NCBI RefSeq assembly: GCF_018687695.1 | Contig: NZ_CP061303.1 | Location: forward strand, 1,921,408 to 1,985,407 | DNA from: Polynucleobacter sp. MG-6-Vaara-E2 | Lineage (GTDB): Bacteria; Pseudomonadota; Gammaproteobacteria; Burkholderiales; Burkholderiaceae | Direction: 5' to 3' | DNA: 64,000 bases | Shown here: positions 1 through 7,859 of the stretch, piece after piece | Numbering within the stretch: the first letter of the stretch is position 1 | Layout: each line of letters starts with the position of its first letter | Translations under genes and position numbers: made by a program | Notes under the pieces: model-generated | The model's input: only the letters and a program-made list of their open reading frames with translations | The model's database searches: none | What the model was told of the DNA's origin: nothing

Positions 1-139
1 ACTCGTCACGAATAGCGATCAAGCCGGGCATCTCGGTTTCAGCAATAGCGATTTCTTTGCGTCCAAAATCAGCCAAAGAAATGTCAGCAATTGCGCAACG
101 TGTTGCAACAAAGTTATTTAAATCAGAAACGGTATTCAT
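1..139 (-). CDS. ahcY: Adenosylhomocysteinase, N-terminal fragment (runs off the window)
   Basis: Reading leftward from an ATG at 139, the 46 visible codons give MNTVSDLNNFVATRCAIADI followed by a segment containing LADFGRKEI and AETEMPGL, which is the typical start of S-adenosyl-L-homocysteine hydrolase. The enzyme splits SAH into adenosine and homocysteine in the cytosol and so removes the product inhibitor of methyltransferases. The rest of the gene lies left of position 1. The leader to its right carries an SAH-riboswitch-like structure, and metK lies upstream in the same direction, so this is a methyl-cycle locus. Confidence 0.93.
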   Translation of the reverse strand, partial: MNTVSDLNNFVATRCAIADISLADFGRKEIAIAETEMPGLIAIRDE

Positions 140-144
140 TAATG

Positions 145-210
145 CTCCAGCTAAATACGATCCAATGCTGGAGTGCAAACTCGCTAGCCGTTGAACCATG
201 GGTTAGCGAG
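145..210 (-). promoter_or_regulatory. Two hairpins in the ahcY leader, likely riboswitch expression platform
   Basis: Two inverted repeats sit between the SAH aptamer and the ahcY start. One has arms CTCGCTAGCC (180-189) and GGTTAGCGAG (201-210) with one wobble pair. The other has arms CTCCAG (145-150) and CTGGAG (168-173), ending only 6 bases from the ATG region, where it could cover the ribosome binding site. I infer they take part in switching; the sequence shows only the pairing potential. Confidence 0.45.
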
Positions 211-227
211 CGCAGTTGCAATTAGCA

Positions 228-305
228 AACTCCGTTTAGGAGCCCACTCCCTTCAAGCCTGGGGAAATGCTGGGTCTCAACATTCCTTGCAACGCTCCTT
301 GAAGG
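228..305 (-). promoter_or_regulatory. SAH riboswitch upstream of ahcY
   Basis: On the minus strand the leader contains AAGGAGCGTTGCAAGG and later CCAGGCTTG, matching the conserved GAGGAGCGCUGCAA and CCAGGCUCG blocks that I know from the SAH (ahcY) riboswitch. The closing helix P1 is an 8-bp perfect pairing of CCTTCAAG (298-305) with CTTGAAGG (250-257). Just downstream GGCTCC (around 236-241) can pair with GGAGC of the first conserved block, the position of the family's pseudoknot. Known members switch ahcY on when SAH accumulates. The location before ahcY supports the call. Confidence 0.85.
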
Positions 306-306
306 T

Positions 307-334
307 ATGCCGTAATTGTAAACAATTACGGCAT
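307..334. repeat. Perfect 12-bp inverted repeat between metK and the ahcY riboswitch
   Basis: Arms ATGCCGTAATTG (307-318) and CAATTACGGCAT (323-334) are exactly complementary around a TAAA loop. No run of T follows on the minus strand, the direction in which metK and ahcY are read, so a simple intrinsic terminator is doubtful. It could be a factor-binding palindrome, an mRNA 3'-end structure for metK, or a bidirectional pause site. Confidence 0.6.
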
Positions 335-382
335 ATTTCGCCTCAATACCTCTAGAAACTGCTTTTTGATGCTCTTAAGCGC

Positions 383-1549
383 TTACAAGCCTGCTGCGAC
401 ACGTAATGCTGCGGCCTTGTCTGTCTGCTCCCAAGTAAATTCTGGCTCCTCACGACCAAAGTGGCCATAAGCAGCAGTCTTACGATAAATTGGGCGCAAG
501 AGGTTCAGCATCTTCACAATACCTTTTGGACGCAGATCAAAATGCTCAGAAACTAATTGAGCAATCTTTTCATCAGAGATCTTGCCGGTACCAAATGTAC
601 TGACCATCACCGAAGTCGGTTTTGCAACGCCAATTGCGTATGAGATTTGAATTAAGCACTTGCTTGCCAAGCCTGCAGCAACGACGTTCTTTGCAACATA
701 GCGACCTGCATATGCAGCTGAGCGGTCAACCTTAGATGGATCCTTGCCAGAGAATGCGCCACCACCGTGAGGAGCTGCACCACCGTAGGTGTCCACAATA
801 ATTTTGCGGCCAGTTAAACCACAATCACCCTGTGGGCCTCCGATCACGAATCGACCAGTTGGGTTCACTAAGAAATTAATCGCACCCTTGATCAAGTGCT
901 TTGGTAGTACTGGTTTGATGATTTCTTCGATAACCGCTTCACGCAATTTTTCGAGAGAAATATCTTCATCATGTTGAGTAGACAACACAACGGTATCGAT
1001 AGAGTCAGGCTTGCCATCCACATAACGCAAGGTCACTTGTGACTTCGCATCTGGACGCAACCATGTTAAACGGCCATCGCGGCGCAGTTGTGATTGACGC
1101 TCTACTAAACGGTGTGACAAGTGAATTGGCAAAGGCATGAGCTCTGCGGTTTCGTCACACGCGTAACCAAACATTAAACCCTGATCGCCAGCACCTTGAT
1201 CCAAGCCATCATCATGGGCTTTATCAACACCTTGAGCAATGTCTGGACTTTGCTTGTCATAGGCAACTAACACGGCACAACCTTTGTAGTCGATACCGTA
1301 AGCAGTGTTGTCGTAACCGATTTCACGCAAAGTATTTCGCGCTACTTGGATGTAGTCAACGTTAGCGTTGGTAGTGATTTCGCCAGCCAAAACAACTAAG
1401 CCGGTATTGCATAAAGTTTCTGCAGCAACGCGTGCTGTTGGATCTTGAGCCAAGATGGCATCAAGAATCGAATCAGAAATTTGGTCAGCTACTTTATCGG
1501 GGTGGCCTTCAGAGACTGACTCTGAGGTAAAGAAGTAATCATTTGCCAT
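383..1549 (-). CDS. metK: S-adenosylmethionine synthetase
   Basis: This cytosolic enzyme makes S-adenosylmethionine from methionine and ATP. The 388-residue product is the usual family length (about 384) and is complete, from FFTSESVSEGHPDKVADQIS near the N terminus through GAGDQGLMFGYA near 118-129 to the glycine-rich GGGAFSGKDPSKVDRSAAY region near 265-285, which holds substrate- and metal-binding residues. The ATG at 1549 has AAGGA eight bases upstream. It is read leftward towards ahcY. A SAM-II-like riboswitch lies in its leader, so expression is probably reduced by its own product. Confidence 0.98.
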   Translation of the reverse strand: MANDYFFTSESVSEGHPDKVADQISDSILDAILAQDPTARVAAETLCNTGLVVLAGEITTNANVDYIQVARNTLREIGYDNTAYGIDYKGCAVLVAYDKQSPDIAQGVDKAHDDGLDQGAGDQGLMFGYACDETAELMPLPIHLSHRLVERQSQLRRDGRLTWLRPDAKSQVTLRYVDGKPDSIDTVVLSTQHDEDISLEKLREAVIEEIIKPVLPKHLIKGAINFLVNPTGRFVIGGPQGDCGLTGRKIIVDTYGGAAPHGGGAFSGKDPSKVDRSAAYAGRYVAKNVVAAGLASKCLIQISYAIGVAKPTSVMVSTFGTGKISDEKIAQLVSEHFDLRPKGIVKMLNLLRPIYRKTAAYGHFGREEPEFTWEQTDKAAALRVAAGL

Positions 1550-1583
1550 TGCACATTCCTTAAAAAATTAACACGATCTATGG

Positions 1584-1670
1584 GACAACTCGACGTGCCA
1601 GGAACTACAACGGCGACGCTTTAGCAGAATTTTTGGATCGCCCTGCAAGTTGTCTTAACTCAGCGATGCG
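1584..1670 (-). promoter_or_regulatory. SAM-II-like riboswitch and expression platform upstream of metK
   Basis: The minus-strand leader shows, in order, CGCTGAGTTAA (1655-1665), TTGCAG (1643-1648) and GCTAAA (1620-1625). These correspond to the SAM-II conserved blocks CGCUGAUUUAA, UUGCAAGCG and GCUAAA. P1 is ATCGC (1663-1667) with GCGAT (1637-1641), and GCAG can pair with CTGC just before TAAA, giving the pseudoknot topology of that class. Downstream, AGTTGTC (1584-1590) and TCGCC (1612-1616) can pair with GACAACT (1648-1654) and GGCGA (1638-1642) inside the aptamer, forming a competing hairpin. Class assignment is by eye from memory of the consensus. Confidence 0.72.
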
Positions 1671-1751
1671 GTAATTCTATCTGAAAAGGGTGAAATCGAT
1701 CAAGGCATAGTTAAATTTGGTCAATAGAGCGGCATTGAATATCATTGGGGG

Positions 1752-2615
1752 GTGAGAAAAATCCTTTTAAAGATTGGCCTAAACATCATTGCTGTACTGC
1801 CCCTTGCGGTAGTGCAGGTAATCGGCGCTTTTCTAGGTATGTTGGCATACGTGGGATCAAAGCAATATCGCTCGCTCTTTAGACCTCAGTATGAGGCTGT
1901 CATCAGGATGCATAAGCTACCCCTCAAACTTTGGCCGGCAGTCCGTGCATCAGGCATGTTGTTTTCAGATAGCTTATGGATTTGGCGCAACCCCCAAAAG
2001 GCGCTCACATCGGTGGAAGTGCAAAACTGGGATGTCGTGGAAACAGCAATCAAGGAAGGCCATGGTCTTGTTATGTTAACGCCCCATCTTGGCGGTTTTG
2101 AAATTATTCCGAGAGTGTTGGCACAACATTTTCCGGCTACTATTTTGTATCGCCCATCACGTCAAGAGTGGCTCAATGAAGTTGTTGAACAAGGTCGTGC
2201 CTATCCCAATATGCACTTTGTTCCAACCAATCTCAACGGCGTTCGCCAAATGACCAGAGCTCTCACTCGTGGCGAAGCTATTGGCATTCTTCCAGACCAA
2301 GTTCCGAGCGGTGGCGAAGGGGTATGGGTTCCTTTCTTTGGTAAACCTGCGTATACGACGCCTTTACCCGCTCGACTGGCTAACCGAAATAACACTCCCG
2401 TAGTCATGTTTACTGCCAAACGTAAAGCGCTCGGGAAGGGCTGGCTAATGCAAGCAACTCGACTAAACCGTTTGCCCGAAGACCCTGCGCTTGCGGCTAC
2501 AGAATTGAATATCGCTATTGAAAATGCTGTCCTTGTTGCTCCCGAACAATTTATTTGGTCTTATAACCGCTATAAGCATCCAGCTGGCGCAGAATTGCCA
2601 CCGAACAGAAAATAG
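1752..2615 (+). CDS. Lipid A biosynthesis acyltransferase (LpxL/HtrB family), copy 1
   Basis: Members transfer a secondary acyl chain onto lipid A precursors at the inner membrane. The 287-residue product has one hydrophobic N-terminal segment (residues about 5-35) and the catalytic H-X4-E motif in TPHLGGFE (His112, Glu117), followed by a conserved LPDQVPSGGEGVWVPFFG block near residue 182. I used the GTG at 1752; it has no well-spaced Shine-Dalgarno, an in-frame TAG at 1725 rules out a much longer form, and no ATG lies near. It is divergent from metK and followed 19 bases later by a second family member. Which acyl position or chain it handles cannot be told. Confidence 0.88.
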   Translation: MRKILLKIGLNIIAVLPLAVVQVIGAFLGMLAYVGSKQYRSLFRPQYEAVIRMHKLPLKLWPAVRASGMLFSDSLWIWRNPQKALTSVEVQNWDVVETAIKEGHGLVMLTPHLGGFEIIPRVLAQHFPATILYRPSRQEWLNEVVEQGRAYPNMHFVPTNLNGVRQMTRALTRGEAIGILPDQVPSGGEGVWVPFFGKPAYTTPLPARLANRNNTPVVMFTAKRKALGKGWLMQATRLNRLPEDPALAATELNIAIENAVLVAPEQFIWSYNRYKHPAGAELPPNRK

Positions 2616-2634
2616 ATTCATTATCATTTTTGAA

Positions 2635-3534
2635 ATGACCTGGTTATCCAACCTCTTCAATTTCTCAGCACTCAGCCTATTACGCTTGTTTGCATTTCTT
2701 CCCAACGCCATCACAGTATATGTAGGCTACGGACTTGGTTGGCTTGCGGCGCATATTCCCAATAGTCGCGCGAAAGTTGTTAAAACAAATTTACGCCTAT
2801 GTTTTCCAGCTCTGAGCGAAAAAGAAGTTGATGCTTTAGCACTTGAGCACTGGAAATTATTTGGCCGCAGCGTCCTAGAAAGAAGTCGTATTTGGCTGGG
2901 CAGCGGAAAACAAATTACCGATATTGTGACGATCGATTCTGCAATCACTTTAGGTGATCGCAAACCTCGACTCCTGATCAACCCTCACTTTGTTGGCCTT
3001 GAAGGGGGTTTTATGGCGCTATCTGTTTTGGCAAATCAACATGATTGGCCCAGAGGCGCAGGCCTTTATCAGAATATGAAGAACCCATTCTTTAATCAAA
3101 AAATGATTGAGTGGAGAAATCGATTTGGGGGTAAGTCTATTGAAAGACAAAGTCGACTACGGGATCTCATTCGTGAAATCCAAACTGGGAATTTTATTTT
3201 TATCGCGCCCGATATTGATTTGGGTCCTCGTGACTCCGTATTCGTACCCTTTTTTGGCATTCAGACCAATACCATTACTTCTGTATCACGCTTAGCTAGG
3301 CTGAGTGGGGCAGAGGTGTGCTTAATGACGACAACCCTAAACAAAGATCGCAAAGGCTATACCTGTCATATCAGCGCCCCACTCCCAAATTTTCCAAGTG
3401 ATGATGTTGAAAAAGATACGGCTCGCCTAAACCAATACATTGAAGAGCTTGTTAGAGAAAGACCAGCAGAGTACTATTGGGTTCATAAGCGCTTTAAGCA
3501 TCGTCCTCCTGGCGAAGCTAGCCTTTACGATTAA
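2635..3534 (+). CDS. Lipid A biosynthesis acyltransferase (LpxL/HtrB family), copy 2
   Basis: A second LpxL-type inner-membrane acyltransferase in tandem with the first. The 299-residue product has a hydrophobic N terminus (about 10-40), a conserved KVVKTNLRLCFP block near 47-58, the H-X4-E catalytic motif in NPHFVGLEG (His118, Glu123), and the C-terminal AEYYWVHKRFKHRP block typical of the family. The reading frame is open further upstream into copy 1, but the ATG at 2635 matches the N terminus of the family and of the paralogue at 25819. It resembles that distant paralogue far more than its tandem neighbour. Probably co-transcribed with copy 1 and dapF. Confidence 0.88.
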   Translation: MTWLSNLFNFSALSLLRLFAFLPNAITVYVGYGLGWLAAHIPNSRAKVVKTNLRLCFPALSEKEVDALALEHWKLFGRSVLERSRIWLGSGKQITDIVTIDSAITLGDRKPRLLINPHFVGLEGGFMALSVLANQHDWPRGAGLYQNMKNPFFNQKMIEWRNRFGGKSIERQSRLRDLIREIQTGNFIFIAPDIDLGPRDSVFVPFFGIQTNTITSVSRLARLSGAEVCLMTTTLNKDRKGYTCHISAPLPNFPSDDVEKDTARLNQYIEELVRERPAEYYWVHKRFKHRPPGEASLYD

Positions 3535-3543
3535 AGAGATATT

Positions 3544-4446
3544 TTGAGTACTCATCAAACCAACGTTGGACGCAAAATTCGCTTCACCAAAATGCATGGT
3601 GCTGGCAATGACTTTATTGTGCTCAATGGAATTGATCAAGACCTCAGTGGAATAACGCGAGAGCAATGGAAAACATTGGCGCATCGTCAATTTGGTATTG
3701 GCGCGGATCAAATTCTTTTAGTAGAAAAAACAACTAGGTCAGATGCCGATTTTAAATACCGAATCTTCAACTCAGATGGCGGCGAAGTGGAGCAATGCGG
3801 CAATGGTTCACGTTGCTTTGTACGCTTTGTCTTAGATCACGGCCTGTCTACTAAGAATCCACTACGTGTAGAAGTTGCGCACACCGTCCTTACCCTCAAA
3901 TCCTACCCAGACGGTCAAGTAGAAGTCGATATGGGTGCGCCAATTTTTGAGCATAGCCAAGTTCCGTTTAATGCAAACGGCTTAGCGAGCATGCAAGAGT
4001 TTCATGAAACGCTATATGCACTTGCTCTAGATCACCCTGCAACTCACGATAGTTTTGTGGGCGTTCTTTCCATGGGTAATCCACATGCCGTGCAAGTTGT
4101 GGGCGATCTCGAGAGTGCGCCCGTCCTGACAGAAGGGCCGGAAATTGAAAGGCATTTAGCATTCCCGAAGAGGGTAAATGCTGGCTATATGCAGGTTCTC
4201 AATCGCAATGAAATTAAGTTGCGGGTTTATGAGCGCGGCGCTGGAGAAACGCTTGCCTGCGGCACAGGCGCTTGCGCGGCAGTCGTATCAGGTATTCGCA
4301 GAGGCCTACTGGACTCGCCGGTAAAAGTGCGTACTCGTGGTGGCGACCTTCAAATTGCCTGGGGTGGCATGGTCAATAACATATCCCAACCCGTCATCAT
4401 GACCGGACCAGCCGTTACTGTTTTTGAGGGTGAAACAGAGATCTAA
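3544..4446 (+). CDS. dapF: Diaminopimelate epimerase
   Basis: Converts LL- to meso-diaminopimelate for lysine and peptidoglycan synthesis, without a cofactor. The 300-residue product carries both catalytic cysteines: Cys85 in EQCGNGSRC and Cys239 in ACGTGACAA, plus the N-terminal FTKMHGAGNDF signature. The start is a TTG at 3544 preceded by AAAGAGA; the next ATG falls inside the signature and would cut the fold. It follows the two acyltransferase genes by 9 bases and is likely in their operon. It ends convergently against pyrE, and the stop codons of both genes lie in one hairpin. Confidence 0.96.
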   Translation: MSTHQTNVGRKIRFTKMHGAGNDFIVLNGIDQDLSGITREQWKTLAHRQFGIGADQILLVEKTTRSDADFKYRIFNSDGGEVEQCGNGSRCFVRFVLDHGLSTKNPLRVEVAHTVLTLKSYPDGQVEVDMGAPIFEHSQVPFNANGLASMQEFHETLYALALDHPATHDSFVGVLSMGNPHAVQVVGDLESAPVLTEGPEIERHLAFPKRVNAGYMQVLNRNEIKLRVYERGAGETLACGTGACAAVVSGIRRGLLDSPVKVRTRGGDLQIAWGGMVNNISQPVIMTGPAVTVFEGETEI

Positions 4447-4464
4447 GAATCGTTATTCTTAGAT
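4441..4464. terminator. Hairpin between convergent dapF and pyrE
   Basis: Perfect 10-bp arms ATCTAAGAAT (4441-4450) and ATTCTTAGAT (4455-4464) around a CGTT loop. The dapF stop (TAA, 4444-4446) and the pyrE stop (TTA on this strand, 4459-4461) face each other in the stem. There is no long T run on either side, so termination strength is uncertain; a role in bidirectional termination or 3'-end protection is inferred. Confidence 0.5.
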
Positions 4465-5127
4465 GCCATATTTCTCGCGATAGGCTTTAACAGCTGGCAA
4501 GTAGTTTGTAAGCTGAGCATCACTTGAGGCGGTTAAGAAAGACATCAAGCCAGTTAAGTTTGCAATTGAAATTACCGGCAAACCAAACTCTTGTTCAACC
4601 GCTTGCACGGCTGACTTATCACCAACTTCTGTAGCGCTTCCTGATCTTTCCATGCGGTCTAAAGCAATCAACACTGCTGCAGGCTCTGCGCCAGCCTTGC
4701 GTATCAGGTCTACAGACTCTCTTACTGACGTTCCCGCAGAGATGACATCATCAATGATGACAACTTTTCCTTTAACTGGGGCGCCCACCAAAACACCGCC
4801 TTCACCATGATCTTTCGCTTCTTTACGGTTATAGGCATAGGGCACATTGATCCCGTTGTCTGCTAGAGCAATGGCGGTAGCAGCCGCCAAAGTAATGCCC
4901 TTATATGCAGGGCCATAAAGCATATCGAATTGAAGCTTAGATTCTTGTAAGGCTTTGGCGTAGTAGCGGCCTAAAGCTCCCAAACGAGCGCCATCATCAA
5001 ATCCGCCTGCATTAAAGAAATAAGGCGAGAGTCTGCCAGCTTTAGTTTTAAACTCCCCAAAGGACAGAACCTTTGCTTCTAAAGCAAACTGAATAAATTT
5101 ATCTTGATTTGAATTATTTGAGCTCAT
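4459..5127 (-). CDS. pyrE: Orotate phosphoribosyltransferase
   Basis: Adds ribose phosphate from PRPP to orotate, giving OMP in pyrimidine synthesis. The 222-residue product has the PRPP-binding loop VVIIDDVISAGTS at residues 122-134 and the family N-terminal ALEAKVLSFGEFKTKAGR segment, including the stretch YFFNAGGF. The ATG at 5127 is only eight bases from the divergently read xth start, so the promoters and leaders of each gene must reach into the other's coding region. It converges with dapF on a shared hairpin. Confidence 0.96.
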   Translation of the reverse strand: MSSNNSNQDKFIQFALEAKVLSFGEFKTKAGRLSPYFFNAGGFDDGARLGALGRYYAKALQESKLQFDMLYGPAYKGITLAAATAIALADNGINVPYAYNRKEAKDHGEGGVLVGAPVKGKVVIIDDVISAGTSVRESVDLIRKAGAEPAAVLIALDRMERSGSATEVGDKSAVQAVEQEFGLPVISIANLTGLMSFLTASSDAQLTNYLPAVKAYREKYGI

Positions 5128-5135
5128 AGGCCTAC

Positions 5136-5918
5136 ATGTTACGCATCATTTCCGCGAACCTCAACGGTATTCGTTCCGCAGTCAAAAAAGGCTTCCTACC
5201 GTGGGCTGTAAAGCAAAAAGCGGATTTCATTTGTATGCAAGAGCTTAAGGCTCAGAGAGATGATCTTGAAGATGCCATCCTCAATCCCGATGGTATGCAT
5301 GGCTTCTTTCATCATGCAGAGAAAAAAGGTTATAGCGGCTGCGGCATCTATACACCCCATCAACCCGATGAGGTCCTTTATGGATATGGCAATGAGGAAT
5401 TCGATGCCGAAGGCCGTTATGTAGAAGCGCGCTTCAAAAGCCTTTCAGTAATCTCGGTATACATGCCTTCAGGCTCAAGCTCTCCTGAGCGCCAAGAGGC
5501 CAAATACCGCTACCTAGACAGCTTCTTGCCTCATCTGATTAAGCTTAAAAAATCCGGCCGAGAAATTGTGCTTTGTGGGGATGTCAATATTGCGCATCAC
5601 GAGATCGATTTAAAAAATTGGAAGGGGAATATCAAAAACTCTGGCTTCTTGCCAGAGGAACGGGCATGGCTTACCAATCTCTTTGACAAGGTAGGTTACG
5701 TTGATGTGTATCGCAAACTAGAACCCGAAGCTGGAGATTCTTGCTACACCTGGTGGAGTAATCGCGGTCAAGCTTATACCAAGAATGTTGGATGGCGTAT
5801 TGACTATCACATCAGCACACCCGGTATCGCTGCTACCGCTAAAAAAACTACTGTTTATAAGGGTGAGAAATTCTCAGACCACGCACCACTGACTGTGGAT
5901 TACGACTGGAAACTTTAA
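5136..5918 (+). CDS. xth: Exodeoxyribonuclease III (AP endonuclease family)
   Basis: An exonuclease III/APE1-type repair enzyme that cuts at abasic sites and trims 3' ends of duplex DNA. The 260 residues are the usual length. Visible family motifs are the metal-binding glutamate in MQELKAQ (Glu36), CGDVNIAH near 147-154, the WWSNRG block near 207, WRIDYH near 228, and the catalytic SDHAPL near the C terminus. It starts eight bases from pyrE on the opposite strand, with only AGG as a possible ribosome binding site, and ends convergently with ampG after 16 bases. Confidence 0.95.
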   Translation: MLRIISANLNGIRSAVKKGFLPWAVKQKADFICMQELKAQRDDLEDAILNPDGMHGFFHHAEKKGYSGCGIYTPHQPDEVLYGYGNEEFDAEGRYVEARFKSLSVISVYMPSGSSSPERQEAKYRYLDSFLPHLIKLKKSGREIVLCGDVNIAHHEIDLKNWKGNIKNSGFLPEERAWLTNLFDKVGYVDVYRKLEPEAGDSCYTWWSNRGQAYTKNVGWRIDYHISTPGIAATAKKTTVYKGEKFSDHAPLTVDYDWKL

Positions 5919-5934
5919 GCGATTGAGAGCGGGT

Positions 5935-7254
5935 TTATTCGCCTTCATTTTTGATCTGAACAATATTGAAGTGAATCGTTGCCCAAATCAGCACTAGGAC
6001 TGGTGCGCCAATGATGGCGGTACCATAGAAAAATGCTTGATATCCGAAGTTATCGACAAACACTCCGGAGAAGCCTGCCAGCCACTTGGGTAACAACAAC
6101 ATCATCGAGCTAAACAGCGCGTACTGAGTTGCCGAATAACGAATATTGGTAAGTGAAGACAGGAAAGCAATAAAGGCTGCACTGGCAATGCCAGAACTTA
6201 AATTGTCAGCAGAAATTACCCAAATAAGACCATGTAAATCATGACCCTGAGTTGCTAGCCACGCAAATAGTAAATTACTTAACGCTGATAACACCGCGCC
6301 TACAAATAAAATTCGTAAGACGCCAAAACGCAATGTGAGCACTCCACCCACAAAAGCGCCAACCAAGGTCATCACCACACCGAATACTTTACTCACCGCC
6401 GCCACTTCATCTTTGGTGTAGCCCATATCAACGTAAAAAGGATTGGCCATGATTCCCATGACAACATCGCTAATACGATAAATAGCGATCAAAGACAGAA
6501 TTAAAACGGCATGCCAACGATATCGAGTGATGAACTCTGCAAAAGGTTCAATCAAGGTTTGATAAAGCCATGCTTTTGCATTGCGCGCCTTAGCTAACTC
6601 GTAACGTGCAGGCTCGGTACTAAACAAGGTAGTTAAGACACCAACTCCAATCGATGCGGCCATACAAAGGTAGGCAAATTGCCACGCACTAGCGTCATAA
6701 CTGCCACCCGTTTCAACTCTGGCTGCAAGCCATAGAACGCCGGCGCCAGCCCAAATCAATGCTAGGCGATAGCCAGTCTGATAAGTTGCCGCGAGCGCAG
6801 CTTGGTGATCGCTATTGGCCGATTCAATACGAAAGGCATCTAAGGCAATGTCTTGGGTTGCGGAGCCAAACGCAACCAATAACGCACACCACACTACTGA
6901 ATTAAGTGCAAGCCTTGGATCAAGAGTCGTCATGCCAACTAGGCCGAAGATGATGAGTGCTTGCGCGAAAATCAGCCAACTTCTTCTGCGACCGAGCAAT
7001 TTAGTTAGAAACGGAATCTGCACCCGATCAACTATGGGCGCCCAGACCCACTTAAATGCATAGATCAAACCAACCCAGGTGAGATAACCGATCGTGCTGC
7101 GATCAATTCCAGCCTCACGCAACCAAAAGCTTAAGGTTCCAAGAATTAATAGAAGGGGAAGGCCAGCAGAGAAGCCTAAGAAGAGCATCCGCAAGCAAGG
7201 CCATTCGAGATACACCCGAAAGTCTTTTAGCCAAGATTGAACTGCAGCGAACAC
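5935..7254 (-). CDS. ampG: AmpG-family muropeptide permease (MFS)
   Basis: Inner-membrane major-facilitator transporter importing GlcNAc-anhydroMurNAc peptides for wall recycling. The 439-residue product begins with a short cytoplasmic stretch, then MLFLGFSAGLPLLLILGTLS and about a dozen hydrophobic helices. The first-loop segment GIDRSTIGYLTW followed by KWVWAPIVDR is characteristic of AmpG. The start is a GTG at 7254. It follows metW by 14 bases on the same strand, so it may be read from the slmA-metX-metW transcript. Confidence 0.88.
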   Translation of the reverse strand: MFAAVQSWLKDFRVYLEWPCLRMLFLGFSAGLPLLLILGTLSFWLREAGIDRSTIGYLTWVGLIYAFKWVWAPIVDRVQIPFLTKLLGRRRSWLIFAQALIIFGLVGMTTLDPRLALNSVVWCALLVAFGSATQDIALDAFRIESANSDHQAALAATYQTGYRLALIWAGAGVLWLAARVETGGSYDASAWQFAYLCMAASIGVGVLTTLFSTEPARYELAKARNAKAWLYQTLIEPFAEFITRYRWHAVLILSLIAIYRISDVVMGIMANPFYVDMGYTKDEVAAVSKVFGVVMTLVGAFVGGVLTLRFGVLRILFVGAVLSALSNLLFAWLATQGHDLHGLIWVISADNLSSGIASAAFIAFLSSLTNIRYSATQYALFSSMMLLLPKWLAGFSGVFVDNFGYQAFFYGTAIIGAPVLVLIWATIHFNIVQIKNEGE

Positions 7255-7268
7255 TTCGTTATATTTTT

Positions 7269-7859
7269 CTACGCACGACGGACGCGAAATAAAGCAAGAC
7301 TACCAAACAGATTAGGCATCAAGGTAACTTGTCGACCATCATGCAAGATATATTGATCAATGACCTGCAGACCAAGACCAGAGGCTAATTTCTCAAAGTC
7401 AGCAACCGTGAGAACACGCACGTTTGGCGTGTTGTACCACTGATAAGGCAAGCTCTTCGATACCGGCATGCGCCCTAAGCTAACCGCCAAACGATGTGAC
7501 CAATGACCGAAATTTGGGAAAGATACGATCGATTCTTTGCCGACCCGAACCACTTCACGCAAAATCTTTTCAGTTTGATGGATGGTTTGAACTGTCTGAG
7601 ACAAAACAACAGTGTCAAAACTATTGTCTTCAAATAAGGCTAAACCGCCCTCTAGGTCTTGCTGGATAACGTTCAAACCTTTTTGGACGCAAGCGAGTAC
7701 TCTTGCATCATCAATTTCTACGCCGTAAGCATAGACTGGCTTTTGTTTTTGTAAAAACTCTAAGAAGCTTCCATCGCCACAACCTAAGTCCAGCACCTGA
7801 CTATTTGGTGCAATCCAATTAGATATTGCGGCAAAATCAGCGCGCTTGGTCATACTCAT
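7269..7859 (-). CDS. metW: Methionine biosynthesis protein MetW (methyltransferase fold)
   Basis: MetW is found beside MetX in many proteobacteria and is reported to assist homoserine acylation. The 196-residue product has a SAM-binding-type motif VLDLGCGDGSF near residues 22-32, then an acidic GVEIDD and the FDTVVLSQTVQ segment. The fold suggests a methyltransferase, but the reaction is not assigned here. Its ATG overlaps the metX stop by four bases, which indicates translational coupling. ampG follows. Confidence 0.93.
   Translation of the reverse strand: MSMTKRADFAAISNWIAPNSQVLDLGCGDGSFLEFLQKQKPVYAYGVEIDDARVLACVQKGLNVIQQDLEGGLALFEDNSFDTVVLSQTVQTIHQTEKILREVVRVGKESIVSFPNFGHWSHRLAVSLGRMPVSKSLPYQWYNTPNVRVLTVADFEKLASGLGLQVIDQYILHDGRQVTLMPNLFGSLALFRVRRA

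Noticed and set aside
1550..1690. SAM-I or SAM-III/SMK riboswitch in the metK leader
   Set aside because: None of the SAM-I (for example its GA-rich K-turn) or SMK conserved blocks are visible; the ordered CGCTGA, TTGCAG and GCTAAA blocks fit SAM-II instead.
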